From NCBI GenBank assembly GCA_036563645.1, contig DATCMA010000023.1:1-58052 (forward strand): a stretch of 58,052 nucleotides of DNA, written 5' to 3'. A model generated the notes under the pieces. It searched no databases, was not told where the DNA came from, and saw nothing but the letters and a program-made list of their open reading frames with translations. The DNA is from DATCMA01 sp036563645 (GTDB lineage: Bacteria > Actinomycetota > Actinomycetes > Mycobacteriales > Micromonosporaceae). Position 1 is the stretch's first letter; the number at the start of each line of letters is the position of its first letter. The translations under genes were made by a program, and so were the position numbers. Positions 8,902 to 17,326 of the stretch are shown here, one piece after another.

Positions 8902-9029
8902 CCCGGCCCACGACGCGGGTGAGGAGGGTAGCGGCGGCGCACGGGGAGAGGGAGGATGCCGGCCCGGCGGGAGCGCGCGGCGGGCGGGCCGCTAGTCCAG
9001 GGGGTGTCGCTGCCTGTGGCCGCCACGGG

Positions 9030-9520
9030 AAGCTCGCCTGAGCGGATGGCTAAGTAAACCAGGTGCGCCCGGTTGTGTGCCTGGAAGCGTGCGGTCATGT
9101 TCGACAGGTGATACTTGACGGCGCTTTCACTCCGGTGGAGGCGCCGGGCGATTTGGCTGACGGTCAGCCCGTCGGCACGAGCTTCACGACGGACCGCTCA
9201 CACTCGGTCAGCGTTTTCGGGCGGGTGGGGAAGTCCGCTGCAGGCGGACCATTGATATCGGCGAGGAGGAGTTTGTCGAGGAGGTAGCCGCCGATCACCG
9301 GACTGAGCCAGCGTGTCCGCCGATACACCGCCTCGACGGCACTGCGGAACTGGGAAGAACCATCCCTGACCGTGATGATCCCGGCGACGCCCCATTGGAC
9401 GATCCTGCGTAAAGACCCGAGGTCAAAGACGACATCCGGGACGACGGCCAACACGGCGGTTCGGGTGGGCAGCCTTTCGGAGGAGACATCGAGCGCGTGG
9501 CGCCTGGCAGCATCCCGCCG
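9030..9520 (-). pseudogene. LuxR/NarL-type response regulator remnant
   Basis: On the minus strand a degraded receiver-like part (VLAVVPDVVFDLGSLRRIV, GVAGIITV, AVEAVYRRTRWLSP) reads to LTECERSVVKL and then meets a stop. After a one-base shift near 9174-9184 a good LuxR helix-turn-helix follows: DGLTVSQIARRLHRSESAVK then YHLSNMTARFQAHNRAHLVY. The receiver's start and phosphoacceptor site are missing, and the C-terminal frame has no early stop. It sits back to back with an intact NarL-type regulator. Confidence 0.7.
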
Positions 9521-9644
9521 TCCTCATCGGACTGCGGGAGCGGGTCACGAGCCTCGGCGGGACCCCGACCGTGGGGCCGCGTACGCGCGCCGATGGGCGT
9601 AAGGCGGGGTTCTGTCTGCAGGCCACGATTCCGGAGGCACGACA

Positions 9645-10379
9645 GTGACCAGCCCAGACCAACCGGTGCGCGTGGTGCTCGTCGACGACGAACCCCTTCT
9701 CCGGCAGAGCCTCGCGTTGATCATCGATGCGGAGCCTGACCTCACCGTCGCCGCCGAAGCTGGCGATGGGGTAGAGGCGGTAGCGGCGTGCACGGCCAAC
9801 CGGCCTGACGTCGTGGTCATGGATGTGCGGATGCCGCGACTCGACGGCATCGAAGCCACACGATCCATATGCCGCCAGCCCGACCTGGCCCATACCCGGG
9901 TCTTGGTCTTAAGCATGTTCGACCTGCACGAATATGTCTTTCACGCGCTGCGCGCAGGTGCCAGCGGCTTCCTCCTCAAGGACAGGCGGCCGGAGGACTT
10001 GCTTGCGGCGATCCGGCGAACCCACAGCGGGGAAGCCCTCTTCGCGCCGTCGATCATGTCTCGGCTCATCGCGCACTACCTGTCGGGGCGGCACGCCGCG
10101 ACGGTTCCCGCCCGAGCGCGCAACCAGCTCGATCAGCTCACTGCGCGCGAAATCGAGGTGCTCGCTCTCGTCGGGCAAGGATTGTCCAATGACGAAATCG
10201 CCGAGCGCCTGACGATCTCGGTGAAGACCGTCAAGTCCCACATCACCCACTTGTTGAGCAAACTCGCCGCCCGGTACCGCGCCCAGCTCGTCATCGCCGC
10301 GTACGAGAGCGGGCTCGTGACCCCCGGGTGTGCGGCTCAGCCCGAGCGGGACGACCGGCGGGGCATCCCGCCTCGCTAG
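9645..10379 (+). CDS. NarL/FixJ family response regulator (orphan)
   Basis: A two-component transcription regulator of 244 residues. The receiver (residues 8-125) has acidic D14/D15, phosphoacceptor D60 in VVVMDVRMP, and the conserved Lys in SGFLLKDRRP. A LuxR-type helix-turn-helix follows (about residues 165-225: LTAREIEVLALVGQGLSNDE then IAERLTISVKTVKSHITHLL). GTG 9645 has a GGAGG site seven bases upstream. No histidine kinase gene is adjacent, so its partner and targets are unknown. Confidence 0.92.
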   Translation: MTSPDQPVRVVLVDDEPLLRQSLALIIDAEPDLTVAAEAGDGVEAVAACTANRPDVVVMDVRMPRLDGIEATRSICRQPDLAHTRVLVLSMFDLHEYVFHALRAGASGFLLKDRRPEDLLAAIRRTHSGEALFAPSIMSRLIAHYLSGRHAATVPARARNQLDQLTAREIEVLALVGQGLSNDEIAERLTISVKTVKSHITHLLSKLAARYRAQLVIAAYESGLVTPGCAAQPERDDRRGIPPR

Positions 10380-10476
10380 CGGCCGCGTGCGCCCTGGGCC
10401 GCCGCTGTCGCCACGTGGCCGTCTCCGCCCTGCTGGCACGAAGCCTTTCGCCGCGGCCCGTGAGGCGAAGCCGTAA

Positions 10477-10504
10477 GTGTTCGATAAGAAACGTTATGTC
10501 AACT
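10477..10504. other. dif-like XerC/XerD recombination site
   Basis: The 28-bp layout is left arm GTGTTCGATAA (10477-10487), six-base centre GAAACG (10488-10493) and right arm TTATGTCAACT (10494-10504). CGATAA and TTATGTCAA with a six-base centre match actinobacterial dif sites as I remember them. It lies 311 bp upstream of a tyrosine recombinase in a non-coding stretch. It may be the chromosomal dif or the arm of an element that uses Xer recombination. Confidence 0.65.
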
Positions 10505-10800
10505 AAAGGTCGTGTCCGGCCTCCCCGCACCCCTGAGAGGGCGACTCCGGGGACGCCACGGGCTCGTCGGCGACCACCGGCAGACACCCCCGCGGCCGGC
10601 GCGGCGTGGCCGCCGGCGGAGCTGGCGATACCCGGACCCGCGAAGTTGGCTGGAAGTCATATCGCCGGCGCGCGGCGGCGCGGGCCGTGGTGTGGCGCGC
10701 GAGCCCGAGCTGAATCCCGCACGGCGTGACCTGCCGACACCTGACACAGGACACCCGCCCGCCGCGGCCACCGCTGCCATCCCACGAAATCGGTAAAACA

Positions 10801-10820
10801 TGCATAATATGCCTTATGCA
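10801..10820. promoter_or_regulatory. Inverted repeat over the recombinase start; second Xer-like core and -10 element
   Basis: TGCATAA (10801-10807) and TTATGCA (10814-10820) are perfect arms around a six-base centre, the same ATAA-N6-TTAT core as the dif-like site. The right arm contains the recombinase ATG. CATAAT (10803-10808) is a good -10 hexamer placed so that transcription would begin at or next to the ATG. With no ribosome site visible, a leaderless message is likely. Recombinase binding here could repress its own gene. Confidence 0.45.
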
Positions 10821-11817
10821 GGACAAAACAGACGAGCGACTTCTCCCCCTCATCGAGGCGTTCCTGGTCGCCCGCAGCACCCGCAAACCCTCCCCCCACA
10901 CCCTCGCCGCCTACCGACGCGACCTGCTCGCCATCGCCCGCCTCCTCGCCGAAGACACCGGCACTCCCCTCCCCTCGCTCCCGATCAGCGCGGTGACCCC
11001 CCACGCGCTGCGCGCCGCCTTCGCGCGCTTCGCCGCTCCCCGCGCCGCCGCCTCCATCTACCGCGCCTGGTCCACCTGGAACAGCTTCTTCGCCTTCCTC
11101 GTCGCCGACGGCGTCGTCGCCGGCAACCCCATGCCCGCCGTCGACAAACCCCAACCGCCACCCGCCACCCCCAAACCCCTACGCGGCGACACCACCCCCG
11201 AAGAACTCCTCGAAGCGGTCGCCCGCGAAGACCGCCGCCAGCGCTACCCCTGGCCCGAACGCGACGTCGCCGTCCTCTCCCTCGCCCTATGCGCCGGGCT
11301 ACGCCTCTCCGAGCTCCTCGCGCTCCGCGTCGACTCCATCGCCGGACGCCCCGGCGAACGCCGCATCACCGTCACCGGCAAGGGAAGCCGGTGCCGAACC
11401 ATCCCCCTCTCCCCCGAGCTCGACGCCGTCCTCATCGCCTACCTCGACAGCCGCCGTCGCCGCTTCGGCGCACGCACCGTCCGCCCGGACTCCCCCCTGC
11501 TCGTCGACCGACACGGCGCCCCCTTGCGCCGCGGCGGACTCCAATACCTCGTCGCCTCCTGCTACCGGCGCGCCGGCATCACCGACCGCGTCCCGCGCGG
11601 CGCCCAACTCCACGCGCTGCGCCACACCTTCGCCACCCGCCTCGCTGAAGACGGCGCCAGCGCCGCGGAGATCATGCGTCTGCTGGGCCACGCGAGCCTC
11701 GCGACCAGCCAGAACTACATCGAGGTCACCGCTGACCAGCAGCGCGCGGCGATCCAGGCCAACCGCACCAATCGGATACTCGGTCGCCTGATCCCCCGGC
11801 CCGCGCCGGCGGTGTGA
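10816..11817 (+). CDS. Tyrosine recombinase (XerC/XerD type)
   Basis: A 333-residue site-specific recombinase. The core-binding domain spans about residues 8-110 (SPHTLAAYRRDL near its start). Catalytic residues are R163 (GLRLSELLAL), K189 (TGKG), H266 and R269 (HALRH), H292 (LLGHASL) and nucleophile Y301 (SQNYIEV). ATG 10816 gives the family length; the frame is open upstream, but the ATG lies within the inverted repeat and at the likely transcription start. The dif-like site 311 bp upstream suggests it may act there, as single-recombinase Xer systems do next to their sites. Whether it is the housekeeping Xer cannot be told from one window. Confidence 0.9.
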   Translation: MQDKTDERLLPLIEAFLVARSTRKPSPHTLAAYRRDLLAIARLLAEDTGTPLPSLPISAVTPHALRAAFARFAAPRAAASIYRAWSTWNSFFAFLVADGVVAGNPMPAVDKPQPPPATPKPLRGDTTPEELLEAVAREDRRQRYPWPERDVAVLSLALCAGLRLSELLALRVDSIAGRPGERRITVTGKGSRCRTIPLSPELDAVLIAYLDSRRRRFGARTVRPDSPLLVDRHGAPLRRGGLQYLVASCYRRAGITDRVPRGAQLHALRHTFATRLAEDGASAAEIMRLLGHASLATSQNYIEVTADQQRAAIQANRTNRILGRLIPRPAPAV

Positions 11818-11830
11818 GCGAAGCGACAGC

Positions 11831-11865
11831 CTGACCGATCGGTCGGGCTCTGACCGATCGGTCAG
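11831..11865. promoter_or_regulatory. Tandem TetR operators
   Basis: Two palindromes stand 19 bp apart: imperfect CTGACCGATCGGTCGG (11831-11846) and perfect CTGACCGATCGGTCAG (11850-11865). They end eight bases before the tetR start codon, so they very likely mediate autoregulation of tetR and the efflux gene. Confidence 0.8.
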
Positions 11866-11873
11866 GCACACTG

Positions 11874-12416
11874 GTGGGCGTGGCGCGGACGAACACCCGG
11901 GACGAGATCCTGGCCGCTGCCGCCCGGCGCTTCGCCGATGCGGGCTTCAAGGGCACGTCCCTGCAGGACATCGCCGACGACGTGGGCTGCTCCAAGGCGA
12001 CCTTGCTCTACCACTTCGACAGCAAGGACGCCATCCTCGCCGCCCTCATCGCCCCCGCCGCCCGCGAACTGGCCGCGCTCAGCGACCGGATCGCCAGGCT
12101 CGACGCCGCCACCGCCCGCGACGTCGCGATCGACGGCTTCGCCGACCTGGTCGTCCGCTACCGGCGCGAAATCGCGTTGATCTTCGACGAGCTGATGCGG
12201 ATGTTCCAACGCCCCGCCTTCGAGGGCATATGGCCACACGTCGAGCGTTTGATCGCGGCATGTGTCGGGCAATCGCCCGACCCAGACGATCAGATGCTGG
12301 CGCGAGCGACGTTAGCGGGTCTCGCCGCGGTCGTGCTCAACCGCACCGACAGGGACGACACCGCCCTACGGGAGTCCATCGTCCGGGTCGCGCGCCGGGC
12401 ACTCCTCCCCCGGTGA
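11874..12416 (+). CDS. TetR family transcriptional repressor
   Basis: A 180-residue regulator. The N-terminal helix-turn-helix (about residues 8-55: TRDEILAAAARRFADAGFKG then SLQDIADDVGCSKATLLYHF) is canonical, and the rest is the helical ligand-binding domain. It begins at GTG 11874 or GTG 11880, right after tandem palindromic operators, and is followed after 37 bp by an MMPL transporter, its probable target. The ligand is unknown but should be an MMPL substrate such as a lipid or drug. Confidence 0.92.
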   Translation: MGVARTNTRDEILAAAARRFADAGFKGTSLQDIADDVGCSKATLLYHFDSKDAILAALIAPAARELAALSDRIARLDAATARDVAIDGFADLVVRYRREIALIFDELMRMFQRPAFEGIWPHVERLIAACVGQSPDPDDQMLARATLAGLAAVVLNRTDRDDTALRESIVRVARRALLPR

Positions 12417-12453
12417 TCAGATCACCCACCAGACACCGATCAGGAAGCGACAC

Positions 12454-14610
12454 ATGGCAACACTGCTGTACCGACTAGGCCGCGCCTCCTACCGGCGCCG
12501 TGGGCTCGTCGTCGTGATCTGGCTTATCGCGCTGGGTCTGCTCGCCGCCGCAGCCTTGGCGTTCAAAGGCCCCACCTCCGGGGAGATCACGATTCCGGGC
12601 ACGGAATCCCAGCGCGCGCTGGACATCCTCAAGCGCGACTTCCCGGAGGCCAGTGGCGCGACCGGCACGATCGTCGTGGTCGCGCCCGAAGGACGGCACA
12701 TCATCCAGGACAAAGCCGCGATCGACGCACTGGTCCAGGAGGTCTCGCAGGTCCCCGGCGTCCTCGGTGCGGTCGACCCCTTCCGAGCGCAAGCGCTGTC
12801 CCCCGACGGCCGCTACGCGCTTATCCAGGTGCAGTTCGCCGACCGCCCGTACGCGATCACTGACGAGCAGCGCGCCGCGTACACCAAGACCGGGGCGGCG
12901 GCGCGGGCCGCGGGCCTGACGGTGGCGCACGGCGGTGAGGTGATGTCCAGCGTCCCCGAAGTCGGCAGCTCGGAGGCGATCGGGGTGCTGGTGGCGCTCG
13001 GCGTGCTGCTGGTGACCTTCGGCTCGCTGGTGGCCGCTGGAATGACGATGCTCAACGCGCTGATCGGTGTCGGGGCCGGTATGGCCGGCTTGTACGCGCT
13101 GAGCAGCGTGGTCGAGCTGACCAGCGTCACGCCGGTGTTGGCGCTGATGCTCGGTTTGGCGGTGGGCATCGACTATTCGCTGTTCATCACCTCTCGGCAC
13201 CGGCAGAACCTCGCCGACGGGCTGGACCTCGAGGAGTCCGTGGGACGGGCGATCGGTACCGCCGGCTCGGCGGTGGTTTTCGCTGGCCTGACCGTGATCA
13301 TCGCGCTGGCGGGTCTGTCGGTGGTGGGGATTCCCTTCCTGACGATCATGGGGTTGGCCGCGGCGGGCACGGTCGCGGTGGCTGTCCTCGTCGCAATCAC
13401 CCTGTTGCCGGCGCTGCTCGGGTTCGCTGGTGACCGGGTGCGCTCGCGCAGGCAGCGCGCCGGTGGTGTGGTCGACAAGCAGCCGTGGTGTGGCCGGTGG
13501 GCGACGTGGATCGTGCGCTTGCGGGTGCCGGTGCTGCTGGCCGGTGTGGTTGGTCTGGGGGTGTTGTCGCTTCCCGCTGCGGACCTGCGGGTGGCGCTGC
13601 CGGACGCGAGCGTCGCGCCGAAGGACTCCCCGGAGCGGGTGGCGAATGACCTGATTCAGGCGGGTTTCGGTCCTGGGTTCACGGGCCGGCTCGTCCTCGT
13701 GGTGACGTCGGATTCCCCGCAGGCCACCGCGCAGAAGGTGTCGCAGGTGACCGCCGCGGTGCAGGGCACCGAGAATCTCGTGGCGGTCGCGCCGCCGAAT
13801 CTCAGCCGTGACCAGCGCACCGCCTTGGTCAGCCTGATTCCGGCGACGGCGCCGATGGATGAGGCTACGGAGGAGCTGGTGCACGAGGTCCGCCGCCGGG
13901 TGGCGGGCATCGACGGGGTGTTGCTGACCGGGGCGACCGCGATCGGCATTGATGTCTCCGAGAAGCTGTCGGATGTGATGCCGATCTATCTCGCGATCGT
14001 GGTCGGCCTCTCCATCCTGCTCTTGATGATCGTGTTCCGGTCGGTGCTCGTGCCGATTAAGGCGGCGTTGGGCTTCCTGCTTACCGTCGGCGCGACGCTC
14101 GGCATCACCGTCTGGATTTTCCAGGAGGGCCACTGGGCTGACCTGGTGGCGCTGGATACGCCTGGTCCGCTGGTGAGTTTCCTGCCGATTCTCTTGATCG
14201 GAATCTTGTTCGGGTTGGCCATGGACTACGAGGTCTTCCTGGTGTCGCGGATGCGGGAGGACTTCGTGCACGGGCAGGGCCCGCGCGAGGCGACGATCAG
14301 CGGGATGGCCCACGGGGGTCGGGTGGTCACCGCCGCCGCTCTGATCATGACGTCGGTTTTCGCCGGCTTCGTCCGGATGGACAACCCGATCATCAAGTCG
14401 ATGGGTTTCGCGTTGGCCCTTGGCGTGGCGATCGACGCCTTCGTGGTGCGCATGACGCTGGTGCCCGCGGCGATGTCGCTGCTGGGTCGTCCGGCTTGGT
14501 GGTTGCCGCGCTGGCTGAACCGGATCCTGCCGCACGTCGACATCGAAGGGGAACGGCTGCGGCACCACCTGGCGAGCGAGCAGCGGCAGCCGCAGGAGGC
14601 GGCGGTTTGA
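12454..14610 (+). CDS. MMPL family (RND-type) transporter
   Basis: A 718-residue membrane transporter of the MmpL/actinorhodin-exporter type, moving lipids or hydrophobic compounds with the proton gradient. It has the expected duplicated layout: helix 1, a periplasmic domain (about residues 45-175), helices 2-6 with LAVGIDYSLFITSRHR, then a second periplasmic domain and helices with LFGLAMDYEVFLVSRMRED. The paired Asp-Tyr motifs (GIDYS, AMDYE) are the proton-relay sites. It is encoded right behind a TetR repressor, with a strong terminator downstream. The substrate cannot be inferred. Confidence 0.93.
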   Translation: MATLLYRLGRASYRRRGLVVVIWLIALGLLAAAALAFKGPTSGEITIPGTESQRALDILKRDFPEASGATGTIVVVAPEGRHIIQDKAAIDALVQEVSQVPGVLGAVDPFRAQALSPDGRYALIQVQFADRPYAITDEQRAAYTKTGAAARAAGLTVAHGGEVMSSVPEVGSSEAIGVLVALGVLLVTFGSLVAAGMTMLNALIGVGAGMAGLYALSSVVELTSVTPVLALMLGLAVGIDYSLFITSRHRQNLADGLDLEESVGRAIGTAGSAVVFAGLTVIIALAGLSVVGIPFLTIMGLAAAGTVAVAVLVAITLLPALLGFAGDRVRSRRQRAGGVVDKQPWCGRWATWIVRLRVPVLLAGVVGLGVLSLPAADLRVALPDASVAPKDSPERVANDLIQAGFGPGFTGRLVLVVTSDSPQATAQKVSQVTAAVQGTENLVAVAPPNLSRDQRTALVSLIPATAPMDEATEELVHEVRRRVAGIDGVLLTGATAIGIDVSEKLSDVMPIYLAIVVGLSILLLMIVFRSVLVPIKAALGFLLTVGATLGITVWIFQEGHWADLVALDTPGPLVSFLPILLIGILFGLAMDYEVFLVSRMREDFVHGQGPREATISGMAHGGRVVTAAALIMTSVFAGFVRMDNPIIKSMGFALALGVAIDAFVVRMTLVPAAMSLLGRPAWWLPRWLNRILPHVDIEGERLRHHLASEQRQPQEAAV

Positions 14611-14638
14611 ATCCTCGACGCCTCTGATCATTAGCCCT

Positions 14639-14674
14639 CTGACGGGGCCGGGCTGCAAGCGCCGGCCCCGTCAG
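14639..14674. terminator. Hairpin terminator after the MMPL gene
   Basis: A perfect 13-bp stem (14639-14651 with 14662-14674) with a ten-base loop, 29 bp after the MMPL stop and between converging genes. Confidence 0.75.
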
Positions 14675-14741
14675 CGTCAGGTGAGACCGGTCGGGACTGG
14701 GATGGCAGCGCGGTGCCGACCGGCTCGGGTGTTGGGGTCGG

Positions 14742-15209
14742 TCAGCAGGTGCCGGCGGCAGGGCGCGCGGCCGTGTCGGGTACGGCGGAGGCGGCGGGGC
14801 GGGGCGTGCAGCACGAGGAGCGGTCGGCCTTCTCGAGGGTGTCGGCTTCGCCTTTGACCACGTACACCTCCCAGGGCTCTCCGCCGGGGCCGGTGACCCA
14901 GACTTTGTCTTGTAGGGCGTAGCAGCAGGCGACGTCGTTCTCCTCCACGGTGGCCAGGCCGGCCTGCGTCAGGCGCTCGGCGGCGTCGCGGACCTGGGCC
15001 GTGTCCTCGACCTCCACCCCGAGGTGGTCGAGGCGGGTGGTGTCTTCGCTGGTGTGCTCGATGAGGACGAGCTTCAGTGGTGGCTCAGTGATGGCGAAGT
15101 TGGCGTAGCCGGGGCGGCGTTTGGCCGGTTCGGTGCGGAACAGCGTGGTGTAGAAGGCGATCGAGGACTCGAGGTCGGGCACACGGAGGGCAAGCTGGAG
15201 ACGGGACAT
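14742..15209 (-). CDS. arsI: ArsI/CadI-type glyoxalase-fold C-As lyase
   Basis: A VOC (glyoxalase-fold) protein of 155 residues related to ArsI, the Fe(II) dioxygenase that cleaves the carbon-arsenic bond of organoarsenicals, and to CadI. Likely metal ligands are Q5, H62 and E114; the vicinal pair C95-C96 (DVACCYAL), which binds trivalent arsenic in ArsI, is present. More cysteines lie in the tail (SSCCTP and a terminal Cys). ATG 15209 has an AGGAGAG site. A broken arsR faces it, so expression may be unregulated. CadI is the alternative name; the CC pair favours ArsI. Confidence 0.82.
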   Translation of the reverse strand: MSRLQLALRVPDLESSIAFYTTLFRTEPAKRRPGYANFAITEPPLKLVLIEHTSEDTTRLDHLGVEVEDTAQVRDAAERLTQAGLATVEENDVACCYALQDKVWVTGPGGEPWEVYVVKGEADTLEKADRSSCCTPRPAASAVPDTAARPAAGTC

Positions 15210-15229
15210 TGCTCTCTCTCCTGGGCCAT

Positions 15230-15471
15230 GGCGATCCGTTGCTGTCGCTGATCGCTTCTCACCCGGCGGTGAGGTGTGCGTGTGCGAGTTGACCGGCGCC
15301 TTCGACCTCACCCCGCCGACGATCAGCCACCACCTGAAGGTGCTGAGACATGCCGGGCTCATTGAGTCCGAGCGGCGCGGCACCTGGGTGTACTACTGGA
15401 TAAACCCGCACGTGCTGGCCCGTCTGTCGGTCATCCTCACACCGCGCGGCGCTCGAGGCGGTGTCGACTGA
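15230..15471 (+). pseudogene. ArsR family repressor remnant
   Basis: The fragments GDP and LLSLIASHP, then after a one-base shift near 15262-15266 GGEVCVCELTGAFDLTPPTI and SHHLKVLRHAGLIESERRGTWVYYW, reproduce most of an ArsR winged helix including the CVCEL metal-sensing motif. The first helices are missing, and about four residues (VRLR in relatives) are lost between GDP and LLSL. It diverges from arsI, its natural partner. Confidence 0.75.
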
Positions 15472-15650
15472 GCGGGTCGACGCCCACACGCTCCGCAGCG
15501 AGACCGTCCAGGCCGCCGACGTGAGACCAGCGACCCGTTGACCGACATCATCCGCGACCGCGCCGCCCTACCCACCGTGATCAGGTCGCGGTGCGGGTGT
15601 TGGCGTGTTCGCACCGCGACCGCCTCCGGATGGCGGAAGAATCCGGTCCC

Positions 15651-16409
15651 ATGGATGCCGCCGCTGTCAGCCTGGTGCTTGCGGCCGCTGCGGCGGCCGG
15701 GTGGGTCGACGCGGTTGTCGGCGGCGGCGGGCTGGTGCTGCTGCCCACGCTGCTGGTCGCCGCACCCGGGATGCCGGTGGCGACCGCGCTCGGCACGAAT
15801 AAGCTCGCCGCGATCGCGGGGACGAGCACCGCGGCGCTGACCTATGCGCGCCACAGCGTGGTCGACTGGCCGGTGGCGGCTCCGGCGGCGGGGTGCGCGC
15901 TGGTGGCCGCCGGTGTGGGCGCGGGGATCGCGGGCAGTGTGTCGGCGAGTGCCTACCGCCCGGTGGTGGTGGCTGTCTTGGTCGCCGTGGCGCTGTTCCT
16001 CACGCTGCGGCCCACGCTCGGCGTGGTGGCGTCCGAACAGAAGCGCACGCGGCCGCGGCTAGTGGCGGCCGTGGCGGTCGCCGGAGGCCTCATCGCCCTC
16101 TACGACGGAATGATCGGACCCGGTACGGGGACGTTCCTGATCCTCGCCTTCACCGGGCTCATCGGGGTGGACTTCGTGCGCGCCTCGGCGATGGCGAAAG
16201 TGGTCAACGCGGCCACGAATCTCGGCGCGTTGATCGTGTTCGCCGCGGGTGGCCACGTGTGGTGGGCGCTCGGTGTCGCCATGGCGGTGTGCAACGTCAT
16301 CGGTGCGCGACTAGGTGCGCGGATGGCGATCCGTCGCGGAGCCCGTTTCGTGCGGCTGGTGTTGGTCGTGGTCGTGCTCGCCTTGATCAGCCGGCTTGTG
16401 GTTGATTAG
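15651..16409 (+). CDS. TSUP/TauE-SafE family anion exporter
   Basis: A polytopic membrane protein of 252 residues with about eight helices and the two TSUP repeats: GWVDAVVGGGGLVLLPTLL with ATALGTNKLAA in the first, and YDGMIGPGTGTFLILAF with NAATNLGALIVF in the second. The family moves sulfite, sulfonates or other small anions. ATG 15651 places helix 1 directly at the start as in relatives; ATG 15633 is an alternative. It lies downstream of the arsR remnant, but nothing shows an arsenic role. Confidence 0.88.
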   Translation: MDAAAVSLVLAAAAAAGWVDAVVGGGGLVLLPTLLVAAPGMPVATALGTNKLAAIAGTSTAALTYARHSVVDWPVAAPAAGCALVAAGVGAGIAGSVSASAYRPVVVAVLVAVALFLTLRPTLGVVASEQKRTRPRLVAAVAVAGGLIALYDGMIGPGTGTFLILAFTGLIGVDFVRASAMAKVVNAATNLGALIVFAAGGHVWWALGVAMAVCNVIGARLGARMAIRRGARFVRLVLVVVVLALISRLVVD

Positions 16410-16864
16410 TGGATTTATTAGCGGGTGGTGTGTCTTTGGTTGGTGGACGTCTGCCCTGTGTTGTGGGGTGTGGGCGGGAGCACGTCCTCTCAATCGTCCT
16501 AGGATGAAAATTGGCGGTTAGCGGCTTGAAGGTAACAGTCTCCTTGCCGAAAGACTGAGGCGATCTGGCCGCCACGCGGCTGCGTCTCGGCGAGAAGCGG
16601 TGTTCCTCGTCCCGTCCCTGCCGATCGGTGATCCCGGCGGCAGCGTCACAAGCGCCCGGCCGTCACGCTTCGCGGAGGAGTCGCGTACAGCGGGCGCGTA
16701 GCAACTGGGAACGCTCCCATACCATCGGCCGAACGGACGTCATCCAAAGGGACTAATCTTCGGCCCTCTCTCGTTGTGGTGCTCGATTGACAGGCGGCCC
16801 ATTGGTAACGTGCATCACCGCGTGTGAGAAATACCACACCTCCTCCCAGTATTCGGAGACTCCG
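16410..16864. other. Intergenic stretch without a recognisable gene
   Basis: About 455 bp between the TSUP gene and the DUF5999 gene. No convincing ORF, repeat or RNA structure was seen. Confidence 0.5.
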
Positions 16865-17068
16865 ATGTTGTGCCAGCACGAACCCACCTGCCCGTCCGCA
16901 GAGGCGACGGACCGCGAAGCGGCCAAAGTGATCGCCCGGTTCCCCGAGCAGGGCTGGAGCTTGCTGTGCAACGGCGTGATCCTCTTCGAGGACACCGGCG
17001 AACTCCTGCCTGACGGCCGCTCGATCGCCCCGCATCGCGGCCCGGCCCGGCACGTGGTGCCGGCCTGA
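16865..17068 (+). CDS. DUF5999 family small protein
   Basis: A 67-residue protein starting MLCQHEPTCPSAEATDREAA and including EQGWSLLCNGVILFEDTGEL and LLPDGRSIAPH, the DUF5999 pattern widespread in actinomycetes. Three cysteines (CxxxxxxC near the N-terminus and the LLCNG cysteine) are typical. Function is unknown; it is cytosolic by composition. An in-frame start at 16787 exists, but ATG 16865 matches relatives. Confidence 0.82.
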   Translation: MLCQHEPTCPSAEATDREAAKVIARFPEQGWSLLCNGVILFEDTGELLPDGRSIAPHRGPARHVVPA

Positions 17069-17078
17069 CCTTGCCTCC

Positions 17079-17136
17079 CCCGGGCCCCGCGCCACCGCAC
17101 CGGCCCATGACGTCTCGTGGGCCCACGGGGCCCGGG
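17079..17136 (+). terminator. Terminator-like hairpin after the DUF5999 gene
   Basis: CCCGGGCCCCG (17079-17089) pairs with CGGGGCCCGGG (17126-17136), enclosing 36 bases that contain a further palindrome (GTGGGCCCAC). It begins 11 bp after the stop. Confidence 0.45.
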
Positions 17137-17326
17137 CAGGTCGCGGGGGCGGCAGGACCAACCCCCACAGGATCGTGCTCACCGACGAGACCACGGGACG
17201 TGGCACCTCCCGTTGCACCCGTCTACCTATAACTGTCAATAGTTTGAATAGATTTCCTAATCGGCCCGTTGCACATGTGTAGTAGAATGGTCTTCCATTG
17301 GTCGATGTGTAGCAGGTCGTGCCCGC

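Noticed and set aside
1478..11817. Integrated element bounded by the two tyrosine recombinases
   Set aside because: No matching direct repeats or replication/transfer genes were found between them.
12475..14658. A 727-codon open frame antisense to the MMPL gene
   Set aside because: His/Arg/Asp-rich composition of a GC-rich shadow frame; the plus-strand gene has clear family motifs.
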